A stretch of 64,000 nt of DNA from Clostridiales bacterium (GTDB lineage: Bacteria; Bacillota; Clostridia; Peptostreptococcales; Acidaminobacteraceae). The position numbers and the translations under genes are program-made. Below the pieces are notes generated by a model. That model was not told the DNA's origin, did no database searches, and worked only from the letters and a program-made list of their open reading frames with translations. Shown here in pieces: positions 9,113 to 18,548 of the stretch. The first letter of the stretch is position 1, and each line of letters opens with the position of its first letter. The stretch lies in contig JAEIOD010000015.1 in NCBI GenBank assembly GCA_016342415.1, forward strand, positions 1-64,000, written 5' to 3'.

Positions 9113-9752
9113 AAGTAAACTGTCCTGTCATCATATAAATGGTTCTTTCTGCTACATTTGTTGTATGATCTGCAATACGTTCTAAATAGCGACCTATTAA
9201 CAACAACATCACAACTTGATCTTTCAAACCAGAGTCTTCAGTTAACATATTAAGTAATTCCACATATATTTTTTCATAAATAATGTCCACTTCATCATCT
9301 CTTTTAACAATACTTCGCGCCTTATTAATATCTTCATCCATAAAGGATGTAATCGCATCATCAATCATCTCCGAACAGATTACTTGCATTCTGGGTAAAT
9401 CAACCAGAGGTTTTATAAAATCACGACCATTGTTTGCAATCACAACTTTGGAAATGTTAACACAATGATCTGCAATACGTTCTAGATCGTTTATCATTCT
9501 AAGAATCGTATTGATTCTTCTCAAATCTCTTGCAACAGGACTTTGTTTTGCAATAATACTGATGCACTGGTCTTCAATGTACAATTCCATTTTATCTATT
9601 ACATCATCTCTATTGATAATTTCCTTAGCCGTTTTTAAATCTTTTTCTTGTAACGCTTTGATACTATCATTTAACATCACATCCACTTTTTTAGCCATCT
9701 TAATGACTTCAGTGGTAACATCTCTCAGTTCTTGCTCAAATACATTTCTCAT
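9111..9752 (-). CDS. phoU: Phosphate-specific transport system accessory protein PhoU
   Basis: A 213-residue all-helical protein built of two PhoU repeats. Each carries the metal-binding-type motif (NDLERIADHCVNI at about 90 and RYLERIADHTTNVAE at about 190). PhoU links the Pst transporter to phosphate signalling and limits uptake when phosphate is ample. Length is normal for the family (about 215-235). It is the last gene of the pst operon, 9 nt after pstB, with TTAGGAG before its ATG. No phoR/phoB pair is present in the window. Confidence 0.95.
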   Translation of the reverse strand: MRNVFEQELRDVTTEVIKMAKKVDVMLNDSIKALQEKDLKTAKEIINRDDVIDKMELYIEDQCISIIAKQSPVARDLRRINTILRMINDLERIADHCVNISKVVIANNGRDFIKPLVDLPRMQVICSEMIDDAITSFMDEDINKARSIVKRDDEVDIIYEKIYVELLNMLTEDSGLKDQVVMLLLIGRYLERIADHTTNVAERTIYMMTGQFT

Positions 9753-9761
9753 AATTTGCTC

Positions 9762-10517
9762 CTAACCAAATCTGCCAGTAATATAATCTTCGGTTTTTTG
9801 ATGTGTTGGATTTTTGAATATATCCGTTGTTGTACCGTATTCTATAAGTTCACCCATTAAAAAAAATGCTGTATTATCAGAAACACGTCCCGCTTGTTGC
9901 ATCGAATGTGTCACAATTACAATTGAATAGTCCTTCTTTAAAGTCATGATTAACTCCTCAATTTTAAGTGTTGCAATGGGATCAAGTGCAGATGTCGGTT
10001 CATCCATTAATAAAACTTCAGGTTCAACAGCTATAGCTCGCGCTATACAAAGTCTTTGCTGTTGTCCACCCGATAACCCTAATGCACTTTTTTTAAGCCT
10101 GTCCTTAACTTCATCCCATAAAGCAGCTGATTTTAGACTCTTTTCTACTATTTCATCAAGTATATCTTTTTTCTTGATTCCATGCGCTCTTGGACCATAT
10201 GCTACATTATCATAAATACTCATCGGAAATGGATTGGGTTTTTGAAATACCATCCCAATTTTTTGCCTCAAATCAATGACATCATATTCATTTTGAATGT
10301 TCTTTTTATCCAAAGTAATATCACCTGTATACTTACAAGTCTCAATTAAGTCATTCATTCTATTTATCGTTTTTAAAAATGTTGATTTTCCACACCCTGA
10401 AGGCCCAATTAATGCCGTTATTTTATTAGATTCAATATCCAAATTTATATCTTTTAAGGCTTGAAACGAGCCATAGAATAAATCTAATTTTTGTACTTTT
10501 ATTTTGATATCGTTCAT
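9762..10517 (-). CDS. pstB: Phosphate ABC transporter ATP-binding protein PstB
   Basis: A 251-residue ABC ATPase that powers phosphate import through PstA/PstC at the cytoplasmic membrane. Walker A is GPSGCGKST (about 37), the Q-loop region is [19 protein letters not shown] (a PstB hallmark), the signature is LSGGQQQR, and Walker B is [13 protein letters not shown]. Full length. The ATG follows TTTAGGAGG. It sits between pstA and phoU, as usual. Confidence 0.97.
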   Translation of the reverse strand: MNDIKIKVQKLDLFYGSFQALKDINLDIESNKITALIGPSGCGKSTFLKTINRMNDLIETCKYTGDITLDKKNIQNEYDVIDLRQKIGMVFQKPNPFPMSIYDNVAYGPRAHGIKKKDILDEIVEKSLKSAALWDEVKDRLKKSALGLSGGQQQRLCIARAIAVEPEVLLMDEPTSALDPIATLKIEELIMTLKKDYSIVIVTHSMQQAGRVSDNTAFFLMGELIEYGTTTDIFKNPTHQKTEDYITGRFG

Positions 10518-10541
10518 GCTTCCTCCTAAACAAAGTGTTTC

Positions 10542-11363
10542 TTAAACTAACCCATTCTTCCTTTGAATCCATCTGGCAAATGATTTGGTTGATAAATTGA
10601 GTAGCAAAACAACTGTTAGTAATACAGTGGCTGTTGCAAAGGCTTTTTCAAATGAAATACCTTCTTTTGCCAAATAATATAAATGCACAGATAATGTACG
10701 GCCTGAATCCATTACTGAAGTTGGTGTTCTTGCAACCATACCTGCTGTTAATAAAATGGCAGCAGTTTCTCCAATGATTCTTCCTACGGATAAAATTAGT
10801 GACGTGACTATACCAGAAATTGAACTGGGTATAACAACCTTCATAATTGTTCTTATTTTTGTGGCTCCTAATCCAAGGCTTCCCTCTCTATACGACTGTG
10901 GAACTGTTTTTAACGCTTCTTCTACAGTTCTTATAATAGTCGGTAAAATCATAATACTGACCGTAAATGCTCCTGATAACAATGAGAATCCTAATTTGCA
11001 TATCGTTACGAAAAAAATCAATCCAAACAAACCATACAAGATAGAAGGAATAGATGCCAAACACTCAATTGAAAATCTTATTATTCTAACCAATCTACCT
11101 TGTTTTGCGTACTCCACAAGATATATAGCACTTAAAATTCCTAAAGGAGCAGCAATTATGAGTGATAATACAATGATGTAAACTGTAGATATGATCATGG
11201 GGATAAGTCCTTGTTCATCACCGTTTCCAATAAGAAACTCAACATTTAACTCACTGATACCATTGCTCACAACATAAAAAACTATCCATAATAAAATCAA
11301 TCCAGTAATGGCACCTGCTCCCCAAATCAAACCAGTTGCCATACCATCTTTTAATCTTCTCAT
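10542..11363 (-). CDS. pstA: Phosphate ABC transporter permease PstA
   Basis: A 273-residue inner-membrane permease with about six hydrophobic segments and the binding-protein-dependent transport EAA-type loop (EGSLGLGATKIRTIMKVVIP). It forms the channel with PstC. The start ATG overlaps the pstC stop by 4 nt (ATGA), which indicates translational coupling. TAAGGAGG precedes it. Confidence 0.96.
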   Translation of the reverse strand: MRRLKDGMATGLIWGAGAITGLILLWIVFYVVSNGISELNVEFLIGNGDEQGLIPMIISTVYIIVLSLIIAAPLGILSAIYLVEYAKQGRLVRIIRFSIECLASIPSILYGLFGLIFFVTICKLGFSLLSGAFTVSIMILPTIIRTVEEALKTVPQSYREGSLGLGATKIRTIMKVVIPSSISGIVTSLILSVGRIIGETAAILLTAGMVARTPTSVMDSGRTLSVHLYYLAKEGISFEKAFATATVLLTVVLLLNLSTKSFARWIQRKNGLV

Positions 11364-12271
11364 AAGTGTACCTCCTTAGAAGTTACTGCCCTAAGTGCAA
11401 TGTTCAAAATGATAATGAATACAAATAATACAACACCAGTAGCAAACAGTGCTTCCTGATGTAATCCCGTAGCGTAAGACATTTCAACTGCAATATTGGC
11501 TGTCAAAGTTCTAACTCTACTGATTAAACTCGTAGGCATAATTGCAGCATTACCTGCGACCAGTAATACAGCCATCGTTTCACCGACAGCTCTACCTATA
11601 CCTAATATAACACCAGCTAGTATGCCTGATTTTGCTGCTGGCAATGTCACCTTAAATATAGTTTGCATCTTGGTTGCTCCAAGTGCTAAGGAACCTTCTT
11701 TAAACTCCTTTGGTACACTTTTTACAGCATAAGCTGATATATTAATAATAGTTGGCAATATCATCACACCCAATATCAGTATGACAGCAAGTAAACTATT
11801 GCCACCATTTCTAAATTGATGATCTATAATGGGTAATATGACTATTAAGCCAAAGAAACCATAGACAACTGATGGAATTGCTGCTAACAAATCAACCATC
11901 GGGGTTAAGATACTTGCAATCCATTTAGGTGCAACTTCAGAAATAAATATAGCCGTCAACAATCCAATAGGCACACCTACAACAATTGCTCCAATCGTTG
12001 CATACAATGAGGCAACAATCATTGGAAATATCCCAAATATTTTTGCTCCTGGTTTCCACTTCATTCCAAATACAAACTTTAAAAGCCCGATTTCTTTGAT
12101 GGCAGGCAATCCTTTTGCAAGTGTAAATCCTGCGATTAAAATCATACATGCAACTGATGTAATTGCAGCTATTAGGAATATGTTTTTAACAATTTTTTCT
12201 ACAACCAAACGATTAATCTTAATCGTTTTTCTTCTTGTTTTTATTTTATTTTGAATCAAAATCTTTTCCAT
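11360..12271 (-). CDS. pstC: Phosphate ABC transporter permease PstC
   Basis: A 303-residue permease with a basic cytoplasmic N-terminus (residues 1-28), about six membrane helices, and an EAA-type loop (EGSLALGATKMQTIFKVTLP). The ATG is preceded by AGGAGG. Its own upstream region contains a PhoP-type direct repeat and a TATAAT box, so pstC-pstA-pstB-phoU may be transcribed both from pstS and from this internal promoter. Confidence 0.96.
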   Translation of the reverse strand: MEKILIQNKIKTRRKTIKINRLVVEKIVKNIFLIAAITSVACMILIAGFTLAKGLPAIKEIGLLKFVFGMKWKPGAKIFGIFPMIVASLYATIGAIVVGVPIGLLTAIFISEVAPKWIASILTPMVDLLAAIPSVVYGFFGLIVILPIIDHQFRNGGNSLLAVILILGVMILPTIINISAYAVKSVPKEFKEGSLALGATKMQTIFKVTLPAAKSGILAGVILGIGRAVGETMAVLLVAGNAAIMPTSLISRVRTLTANIAVEMSYATGLHQEALFATGVVLFVFIIILNIALRAVTSKEVHL

Positions 12272-12297
12272 TTTATCCTCCTGCTAAATTTCAACTC

Positions 12298-12351
12298 ATT
12301 ATATCGTGACTTTGTTGTTCCACGATTAACTCCATGTTAAATCCATGTTAA
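12298..12351 (-). promoter_or_regulatory. PhoP-type box and promoter in front of pstC
   Basis: On the minus strand TTAACA-N5-TTAACA-N5-TTAATC forms three repeats in an exact 11-bp period (12351 down to 12324). They are followed 20 bp on by TATAAT (12303-12298). This matches the TTAACA direct-repeat architecture known for Bacillus PhoP sites. Binding is inferred. Confidence 0.65.
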
Positions 12352-12464
12352 GTCATATAAAACAGCAAATTCATATTCAAATACTTCATTGTAAATCATC
12401 AAAAACATTTAACAAAAAAAAGAAAAGCCGCCCCTTAAGACGAATCTTCTTTGTTAGTTATATG

Positions 12465-13355
12465 TTATTTAGCTGGAACCCATTTTGATTTAACCATTTC
12501 CTGTCCCTCTGCCCCAAGAGCAAAGTCTAAAAAAGCTTGAACATCAGTACTTACAACACCTTTTGTGAGTAGTAAGAATGGTCTTGATACTTTATATGAA
12601 CCGTTTACGATATTTTCTACCGTTGAATCTATACCATCAACTTTTAAAGGCTGAACCGATGCATCAATGTAAGATAACGAGATATAGCCAATACCCAATT
12701 CTTTAGATGCAACATTTGCCTTTACAGCACCATTTCCATCAGCAATAATCGCATCATCTACAATTAGCGAGTATTTGTCACCCGCATCATTTTTTGCTTC
12801 TAAATCCATAATATCGTCAAATGCACCTCTTGTACCTGAACCTTCCTCTCTAGAAATTACAATGATTGTTGCATCTTCACCACCAACTTCTGACCAGTTT
12901 GTGATTTCTCCTGTAAATATTTTTGTAACGGTTTCTTTATCTAATTCTTTAATTGGATTTGAAGGGTGTATTACAACTGCGATACCATCAAATGCCAAAG
13001 TGTATTCTGTCAGACCATAACCACCTTCTGATTCCTTAAGGTTTCTTGAAGCCATACCGATATCAGCAGTCCCATCATTCGCTGCATTGACACCGGCAGT
13101 TGACCCGATACCCTGAATATCCACTCTTATATTCGGGTTTTTTATTTCGTATGCTTTAGCTATCAGTTCAATTGCTGGTGTAACAGATGTAGAGCCAACA
13201 ACACTTATAGTTACTTCTTTCTTATCTGAACCACTTGCTTCCTGATTATTTGAATAATTCTCAGTAGTACCTGTAGCTTCATTATTACTCATGCAACCTG
13301 CTAATCCAATTGCTAACACAGTAACAACTAATAATAACACTAAAATTTTCTTCAC
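12465..13355 (-). CDS. pstS: Phosphate-binding lipoprotein PstS
   Basis: A 296-residue extracellular phosphate-binding protein anchored as a lipoprotein. The signal peptide KKILVLLLVVTVLAIGLAGC ends in the lipobox LAGC. A Ser/Thr/Asn-rich linker follows, then the PBP-like fold with phosphate-contact segments GSTSVTPAIE, GIGSTAGVNA and ISREEGSGTRGAF. I chose the GTG start at 13355 because GGAGG stands 8 nt before it. Two in-frame ATGs 15-18 nt upstream would place this site inside the gene. It is the first gene of the pst operon, preceded by a PhoP-type box. Confidence 0.93.
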   Translation of the reverse strand: MKKILVLLLVVTVLAIGLAGCMSNNEATGTTENYSNNQEASGSDKKEVTISVVGSTSVTPAIELIAKAYEIKNPNIRVDIQGIGSTAGVNAANDGTADIGMASRNLKESEGGYGLTEYTLAFDGIAVVIHPSNPIKELDKETVTKIFTGEITNWSEVGGEDATIIVISREEGSGTRGAFDDIMDLEAKNDAGDKYSLIVDDAIIADGNGAVKANVASKELGIGYISLSYIDASVQPLKVDGIDSTVENIVNGSYKVSRPFLLLTKGVVSTDVQAFLDFALGAEGQEMVKSKWVPAK

Positions 13356-13423
13356 TTTAAATTCCTCCATCATATTTCATTTGTACATTTCTGCCCTAAC
13401 GACATCATGTTGATTACAAACAA

Positions 13424-13477
13424 AGTATAACAGTTTGGTATGTTAAGTTCGTTTAGGTTATGTTAACTCAATGTAAA
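13424..13477 (-). promoter_or_regulatory. PhoP-type box and promoter of pstS
   Basis: Read on the minus strand, TTTACA-N5-TTAACA-N5-TAAACG lie in an 11-bp period (13477 to 13450). A further TTAACA (13446-13441) follows slightly out of register, then TATACT (13429-13424) as the -10. There is no good -35, as expected for a promoter activated by PhoP. The box nearly abuts the terminator of the upstream gene. Confidence 0.7.
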
Positions 13478-13496
13478 AAACCCAGGCAAGCCTGAG
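13475..13496 (-). terminator. Intrinsic terminator of the CPBP protease gene
   Basis: On the minus strand CTCAGG / CCTGGG (one G-U pair) encloses CTTG and is followed by TTTTTT, immediately after the stop codon. Confidence 0.8.
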
Positions 13497-14549
13497 TTAT
13501 GCGTATATTAAAACTGTGAATCCAATATATAAAACCAATACAAATCCAATAAGTACATAATTCCATTTGGATATTTTTGAGTATTGTTTCTTTTCTCGAC
13601 TTATTTTATAATCCAATGTTTTTAGTTTATCTTTTGATATAACTTTTATTTCATCATCTTTTGATATATTTATAGAGTGATCATCTACATCTGTTACTTT
13701 CAAATGATGTTCTTTTATTATCAAAGTATCTCCAACGCTCAGATGTACATAATCCTTCTTTAAAAGATACATAAATAAAAATAGAAAAGCACTTGCAAAA
13801 AATGAGACAATCAGTAGAGACATTAAAATTTGTCCACCTTGTTCTTCTAGTAAAATCAAAGCAGAGTCCAAACTTTCAGCTGATGTATCACCTTGTTCAT
13901 TCATCATAATCATAACCCCAATAAAATTGAACAAGCCATGGGCTATCATACTTGAATACAAAGAATTTGTTGTGTATACGAGCCAAGCAAAAATGATTCC
14001 TAAAAAAGTAGGTAACATTAAATTTTGAAGATTAAAATGGAATAATCCAAAGAACAATCCCGAGATTAACATGGCTTTCATTGGCGACATTTTTTCTTCA
14101 TATCCTGTAAAGATCATGCCTCTAAAGAAAAATTCTTCACAGATCCCTGGTGTAATCGATATCAGTAGAGTTGCCATGATAAAACTTGCAGTACCTGAAC
14201 CTAAATCCATTGTCTGCATCTGAAACATATCCAATTTGATCAAAATGAAATTAACCAGGAAATTCAACGTATATGCAATTGGAAGGGCTGCAAAAGTAAC
14301 CAATATCACTTTTACTACGGTCCAAAACTTAATAGGATTTAACCGAAACTTCTCTTTTATATTGACACCTTTATATCTCATAACTGATAGGATTGGAATT
14401 AAAATAATACCATATTGTATAATTGCTATACTAAGATTAAATCCTACACCGACAAACTGCATAATCAAACTACCACCAATAAATGCATAAGCCAATACCA
14501 TAAACATCATATTTGCTGTAAAAAAAGTACTTTTTGTTGAATCGTTCAT
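13497..14549 (-). CDS. CPBP-family intramembrane metalloprotease
   Basis: A 350-residue membrane protein with about eight hydrophobic segments. It carries the CPBP (CaaX protease/bacteriocin-processing, Abi) motifs: EEFFFRGMIF (about 140-149, Glu-Glu and Arg), FGLFHFN (about 170), and SMIAHGLFNFIG (about 203). These supply the glutamates and histidines expected at the active site. A soluble stretch at about 275-325 precedes a final helix and is unusual for the family. The substrate is unknown; relatives process prenylated or peptide substrates, or act in self-immunity. It is 12 nt after the M20 deacetylase gene on the same strand, so it is probably co-transcribed. Confidence 0.85.
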   Translation of the reverse strand: MNDSTKSTFFTANMMFMVLAYAFIGGSLIMQFVGVGFNLSIAIIQYGIILIPILSVMRYKGVNIKEKFRLNPIKFWTVVKVILVTFAALPIAYTLNFLVNFILIKLDMFQMQTMDLGSGTASFIMATLLISITPGICEEFFFRGMIFTGYEEKMSPMKAMLISGLFFGLFHFNLQNLMLPTFLGIIFAWLVYTTNSLYSSMIAHGLFNFIGVMIMMNEQGDTSAESLDSALILLEEQGGQILMSLLIVSFFASAFLFLFMYLLKKDYVHLSVGDTLIIKEHHLKVTDVDDHSINISKDDEIKVISKDKLKTLDYKISREKKQYSKISKWNYVLIGFVLVLYIGFTVLIYA

Positions 14550-14561
14550 TAGATGTCCCTT

Positions 14562-15731
14562 CTATATTGAGTTACCATAATAGTTTAATAGATTTATATA
14601 ACTCTGTAAGCCATAGAGTAATACTTCTTCATTATAATTGAATTTCGAATTATGTAATGGAAACACATAACCGTCTTCTTCATTTTTTGTCCCCAAAAAT
14701 ACAAATGCACCTTTTGCTTCCTTTAAATAGTAGGAAAAGTCCTCAGATATCATTTGAGGTGGAAAATCAATAACTTCTAAAGAATCATTGGCAGCTCTAT
14801 AAGCATCCACACTTTCTTTATGATTAACGACTGGAGGATACATGGTTCTCAACTCCAAATGAATTTTGCAATCAAAACTTTTTTCTAAACCAGAAATCAT
14901 TTCTTCCATTCGACTTACAATAAAGTGATAAACCTCTTCAGAAAAAGCTCGAAGTGTACCTTCCATCCTTATGTGCTCGGCAATGATATTTCTTCTTTCA
15001 CCACCTTCAACTTTTCCAATAGTAACAACCCCAGCTTCTGTCGGATTAATATTTCGACTTACAATAGACTGTAATTGATTGATTAATTGACTCATAATAA
15101 TCATACCATCATTCGCTGTATGAGGCATAGCGCCATGACCACTCTTCGAATAAATGTCTATATCAAATTCTCCTGTCATTGCCATTACCGGTCCATCATT
15201 TATAGCGATAACACCTTCTTTGAAATCTGGATGAAGATGAATACCGTAAACCTCGTCAACTGCATACTTTTTGAACAATCCTTCATCTAGCATAGGTTTT
15301 GCTCCACCAGGTCCCTCCTCGGCAGGCTGAAATATGAATACAATATCATCATTTAACTGCTTTTGATTCATTTTAATGTGTTTTGCTAATAATAAAAGCA
15401 TTGTCATATGACCATCATGACCACAACCATGCATATGTCCTTCATGAGTAGATTTAAAAGAAATCTCATTTTGTTCACTGAGACTCAGTGCATCCATATC
15501 TGCTCTGAAAGCGATTGTTTTGGAAGTTGACATTTGCTTTCCTTCAATTTTTGCCACCACACCAGTTTTTATTACGTTTTTTTCAAAAAAAATGCCATTT
15601 TCATTAAGAAACTTGCATATATACTCGCTAGTTTTATATTCTTCAAATCCGACTTCTGGTATTTTGTGCAAGTCACGTCTTATTTTAATCGCCTCTTGGC
15701 GATAGCCTTGAACCGTTTGATTTAATCCCAT
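14562..15731 (-). CDS. M20 metallopeptidase/amidohydrolase, candidate N-acetyldiaminopimelate deacetylase
   Basis: A 389-residue amidohydrolase of the hippuricase/DapL class. Zinc-site motifs are MHGCGHDGHM (about 100), PAEEGPGG (about 138) and HLHP, and the dimerisation domain lies in the middle. I chose the ATG at 15731 because GGAG is 10 nt before it; the ATG 9 nt earlier is too close to that site. The gene is divergent from asd-dapA-dapB-dapH. Because dapH makes an N-acetylated intermediate, a deacetylase of this family is needed, which makes this gene a good candidate for that step. Hippurate or aminoacylase activity is the alternative. Confidence 0.8.
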   Translation of the reverse strand: MGLNQTVQGYRQEAIKIRRDLHKIPEVGFEEYKTSEYICKFLNENGIFFEKNVIKTGVVAKIEGKQMSTSKTIAFRADMDALSLSEQNEISFKSTHEGHMHGCGHDGHMTMLLLLAKHIKMNQKQLNDDIVFIFQPAEEGPGGAKPMLDEGLFKKYAVDEVYGIHLHPDFKEGVIAINDGPVMAMTGEFDIDIYSKSGHGAMPHTANDGMIIMSQLINQLQSIVSRNINPTEAGVVTIGKVEGGERRNIIAEHIRMEGTLRAFSEEVYHFIVSRMEEMISGLEKSFDCKIHLELRTMYPPVVNHKESVDAYRAANDSLEVIDFPPQMISEDFSYYLKEAKGAFVFLGTKNEEDGYVFPLHNSKFNYNEEVLLYGLQSYINLLNYYGNSI

Positions 15732-15762
15732 TACAACCATTCTCCTTTTTTAATAATTACTG

Positions 15763-15791
15763 TTGACTAACCCCATATATGATGATAGTAT
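15763..15791 (+). promoter_or_regulatory. Possible promoter of the asd-dap operon
   Basis: TTGACT and TAGTAT are separated by 17 bp. Downstream, before the gene, lies a perfect 7-bp inverted repeat (TTATGAT/ATCATAA, 15848-15864) and a palindromic ATATCATGATAT. I see no lysine riboswitch or T-box here. Confidence 0.4.
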
Positions 15792-15920
15792 ATATATAAT
15801 TTATTATAAACACAAATGCATAATTATTCGTATAGTGTATATTATTATTATGATTATATCATAACATTTCATATATCATGATATGAATATTATTTTTTTA
15901 ATATCTAAATGGAGGTAAAA

Positions 15921-16913
15921 ATGAAAAAAGTAAACATTGCCGTAGTTGGTGCGACAGGTATGGTAGGTCGTACATTTTTAAAAGTATTAGAGGAAAGAGA
16001 TTTCCCTTATGAGAAGATTTATTGTTATGCTTCCAAACGCTCTGCTGGGATGAAAGTCAAATGCAAGGGCGAAGATATTATCGTAGAAGAATTAACCGAA
16101 TCTTCTTTTGATCGTGATATCGATATCGCCCTATTTTCTGCAGGTGGCGCAACTAGTGAGAAATTCGCACCTATAGCAGCATCTAAAGGCGTTATTGTCA
16201 TAGATAACAGCTCACATTTTAGAATGCATGATGAGGTACCGCTAGTTGTCCCTGAGGTTAATCCAGAGGCTATTTGGCAACATAAAAACATCATTGCCAA
16301 TCCAAACTGTTCAACTATTCAAGCGATGGTAGCTTTAAAACCATTGCAAGATCAATATGGTTTAGATAGGGTTGTTATTTCAACTTATCAAGCGGTATCA
16401 GGTTCAGGTGTAAAAGGTGTAACGGATTTAGAAGAAGGTCTTAAAGGCAGTACAGAGACTTTGGCCTATCCTCATCCAATTGCCAACAACTGTATACCAC
16501 ATATTGATGTATTTATGGATAATGGTTATACAAAAGAAGAAATGAAAATGATTGATGAAACTAAAAAAATTCTAAATGATGCAGAATTAAAAGTGACTGC
16601 AACTGCAGTTAGAGTCCCTCTTTATGATTGTCATAGTGAAGCACTCAATGTACAGCTATCAAAAGAATTTGAAATAGAAGACATTTTTAAGTTATATGAA
16701 GCTTATGACGGTATCATCTTACAGGATGATGTTTCTAACAATGTATACCCACTGGCTACTACGGCTAAAGGAACAGATGATGTTTATATAGGAAGAATCA
16801 GAAGAGACTTTAGCATAGACAATGGTATCAATATTTGGGTTGTAGCAGATAACATTAGAAAAGGCGCTGCTTCCAATGCCATACAAATTGCTGAGGTCCT
16901 TATCAATAGATAG
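15921..16913 (+). CDS. asd: Aspartate-semialdehyde dehydrogenase
   Basis: A 330-residue NADPH-dependent enzyme making aspartate semialdehyde from aspartyl phosphate, the precursor of lysine/diaminopimelate, threonine and methionine. It shows the dinucleotide motif GATGMVGRTF, the nucleophile cysteine in NPNCSTIQ (about 130), and the family segment YQAVSGSG. The ATG at 15921 is preceded by GGAGG. The in-frame ATG at 15909 is part of that ribosome binding site. It is the first gene of asd-dapA-dapB-dapH. Confidence 0.96.
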   Translation: MKKVNIAVVGATGMVGRTFLKVLEERDFPYEKIYCYASKRSAGMKVKCKGEDIIVEELTESSFDRDIDIALFSAGGATSEKFAPIAASKGVIVIDNSSHFRMHDEVPLVVPEVNPEAIWQHKNIIANPNCSTIQAMVALKPLQDQYGLDRVVISTYQAVSGSGVKGVTDLEEGLKGSTETLAYPHPIANNCIPHIDVFMDNGYTKEEMKMIDETKKILNDAELKVTATAVRVPLYDCHSEALNVQLSKEFEIEDIFKLYEAYDGIILQDDVSNNVYPLATTAKGTDDVYIGRIRRDFSIDNGINIWVVADNIRKGAASNAIQIAEVLINR

Positions 16914-16921
16914 GAGAAATC

Positions 16922-17815
16922 ATGTCAATATTTACAGGATCGGGTGTTGCCTTAGTGACACCTTTTAATGAAAACAACGAAGTAAATTATGAAAAAGTAA
17001 GAGAATTAATAGAATACCATATCTCAGAAGGTACAGATAGTATCATTATCTGCGGTACAACTGGAGAAGCTTCAACACTTGATGATTTAGAACATAGAGC
17101 ACTTATAAAATTCGCTGTTGAAGTGACAGACAAAAGAGTTCCTGTTGTTGCAGGTACCGGCAGCAATGATACACATCACGGTGTACAACTTTCAAAATAT
17201 GCAGAAGAAGTTGGAGCAGATGCTCTATTATGTGTCACTCCATATTACAACAAAACCTCACAAGAAGGTTTATACCGCCACTTTAAAGCTGTAGCGGAAG
17301 CAGTTAAAATTCCGATTATTTTATACAATGTACCTTCTCGTACGGGGATGGGCTTTACAGTAGAAACAGTAAAACGGTTACGTGAATTTGATCATATCAT
17401 AGGCATGAAGGATGCAAGTGGTGATATCAGTTATGCCACTGAACTTATGAGACAAATTCCTGATTTAGATTTATATTCAGGTAATGACGATATCATTGTG
17501 CCTATGCTTTCGATTGGCGGTAAGGGCGTCATCTCGGTCGTTGCCAATATTATGCCTAAACAGACACATAATATTGTAGACTTATTCAACAATGGATTCA
17601 CTGCTGAAGCTTTAACACTACAGTTATCGATGAATAAACTCATCAATACACTCTTTATAGATGTCAATCCTGTGCCTGTCAAAACAGCCATGAATATTTT
17701 AGGGTTTGGTGTAGGGGCATTAAGATTACCTTTATGTGAAATGAAAGAAGCAGATAATGATTATTTAAATTCAGTTTTGAATGAATATCAGTTAAAGGAG
17801 TCGTCTTATGAGTAA
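16922..17815 (+). CDS. dapA: 4-Hydroxy-tetrahydrodipicolinate synthase
   Basis: A 297-residue TIM-barrel lyase condensing pyruvate with aspartate semialdehyde. The Schiff-base lysine is in GMKDASGD (about 162). The substrate motifs TTGEASTL and PYYNKTSQEG, with its active-site tyrosine, are present. Length is typical. It lies 8 nt after asd and overlaps dapB by 8 nt, consistent with a coupled operon. Confidence 0.97.
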   Translation: MSIFTGSGVALVTPFNENNEVNYEKVRELIEYHISEGTDSIIICGTTGEASTLDDLEHRALIKFAVEVTDKRVPVVAGTGSNDTHHGVQLSKYAEEVGADALLCVTPYYNKTSQEGLYRHFKAVAEAVKIPIILYNVPSRTGMGFTVETVKRLREFDHIIGMKDASGDISYATELMRQIPDLDLYSGNDDIIVPMLSIGGKGVISVVANIMPKQTHNIVDLFNNGFTAEALTLQLSMNKLINTLFIDVNPVPVKTAMNILGFGVGALRLPLCEMKEADNDYLNSVLNEYQLKESSYE

Positions 17816-18548
17816 GTTTTTAATTCACGGCATTCAAGGTGCTATGGGTAAAAAAGTTGAAGAACTCCTGATTAATGAAGACATTATTGGATTTGATCAT
17901 CATATATCACATGCCACATTAACTGTCTTTAATGATTGGGATGATATAGAAGACGTTGATATGATCATTGATTTTTCTCATTATACAATGGTTGACTCAC
18001 TTCTAGAGTATGCAGTCAAAACTCAAACCCCTTGTGTTATTTGTACAACCGGACTTGATGCATCTACTCAGGAAAAAATACTTGATGCATCTAAACATAT
18101 TCCAATTTTCCAATCTGGGAATATGTCACTCGGGATTAACGTACTCATAGAAATGGCTAAATTAGGCGCACAAAGTTTAAACGGATTTGATGTAGAAATC
18201 ATTGAGAAACATCACAATAAAAAGATTGATGCACCAAGTGGTACTGCTTATATGTTAGCAGAAGCTATTCAGTCGATTCAAACCTCAAAAGAATTCATTT
18301 ACGGGCGTGTTGGAACCGATGCGAAACGAGAGGAAAATACCATCGGAATTCACGCAGTAAGAGGTGGTAGTATTACTGGTGAACACAATATTTTATTCGC
18401 AGGTTTGGATGAAATTATAGAACTTAAACATCAAGCAACTTCAAAATCTGTTTTTGCAAAAGGTGCAGTTGAAGCGGCATACTACTTAATGAACAAAACA
18501 CCAAAGCTCTATAATATGAGTGATTTAATAAAAGGAGGCATTTCTTGA
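17808..18548 (+). CDS. dapB: 4-Hydroxy-tetrahydrodipicolinate reductase
   Basis: A 246-residue NAD(P)H-dependent reductase. The N-terminal nucleotide-binding loop reads [10 protein letters not shown]. The substrate-binding signature [15 protein letters not shown] (about 132-146) contains the conserved histidines and lysine. Overlaps of 8 nt with dapA and 4 nt with dapH indicate translational coupling. At 246 residues it is slightly shorter than most homologues. Confidence 0.96.
   Translation: MSKFLIHGIQGAMGKKVEELLINEDIIGFDHHISHATLTVFNDWDDIEDVDMIIDFSHYTMVDSLLEYAVKTQTPCVICTTGLDASTQEKILDASKHIPIFQSGNMSLGINVLIEMAKLGAQSLNGFDVEIIEKHHNKKIDAPSGTAYMLAEAIQSIQTSKEFIYGRVGTDAKREENTIGIHAVRGGSITGEHNILFAGLDEIIELKHQATSKSVFAKGAVEAAYYLMNKTPKLYNMSDLIKGGIS

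Noticed and set aside
12409..12464. Strong terminator between pstS and pstC
   Set aside because: A T run is present on the minus strand, but only a weak AAGA/TCTT hairpin can be drawn, so I do not claim termination.
15741..15920. Lysine riboswitch before asd
   Set aside because: The gap is too short and AT-rich, and shows only small palindromes and no riboswitch core.
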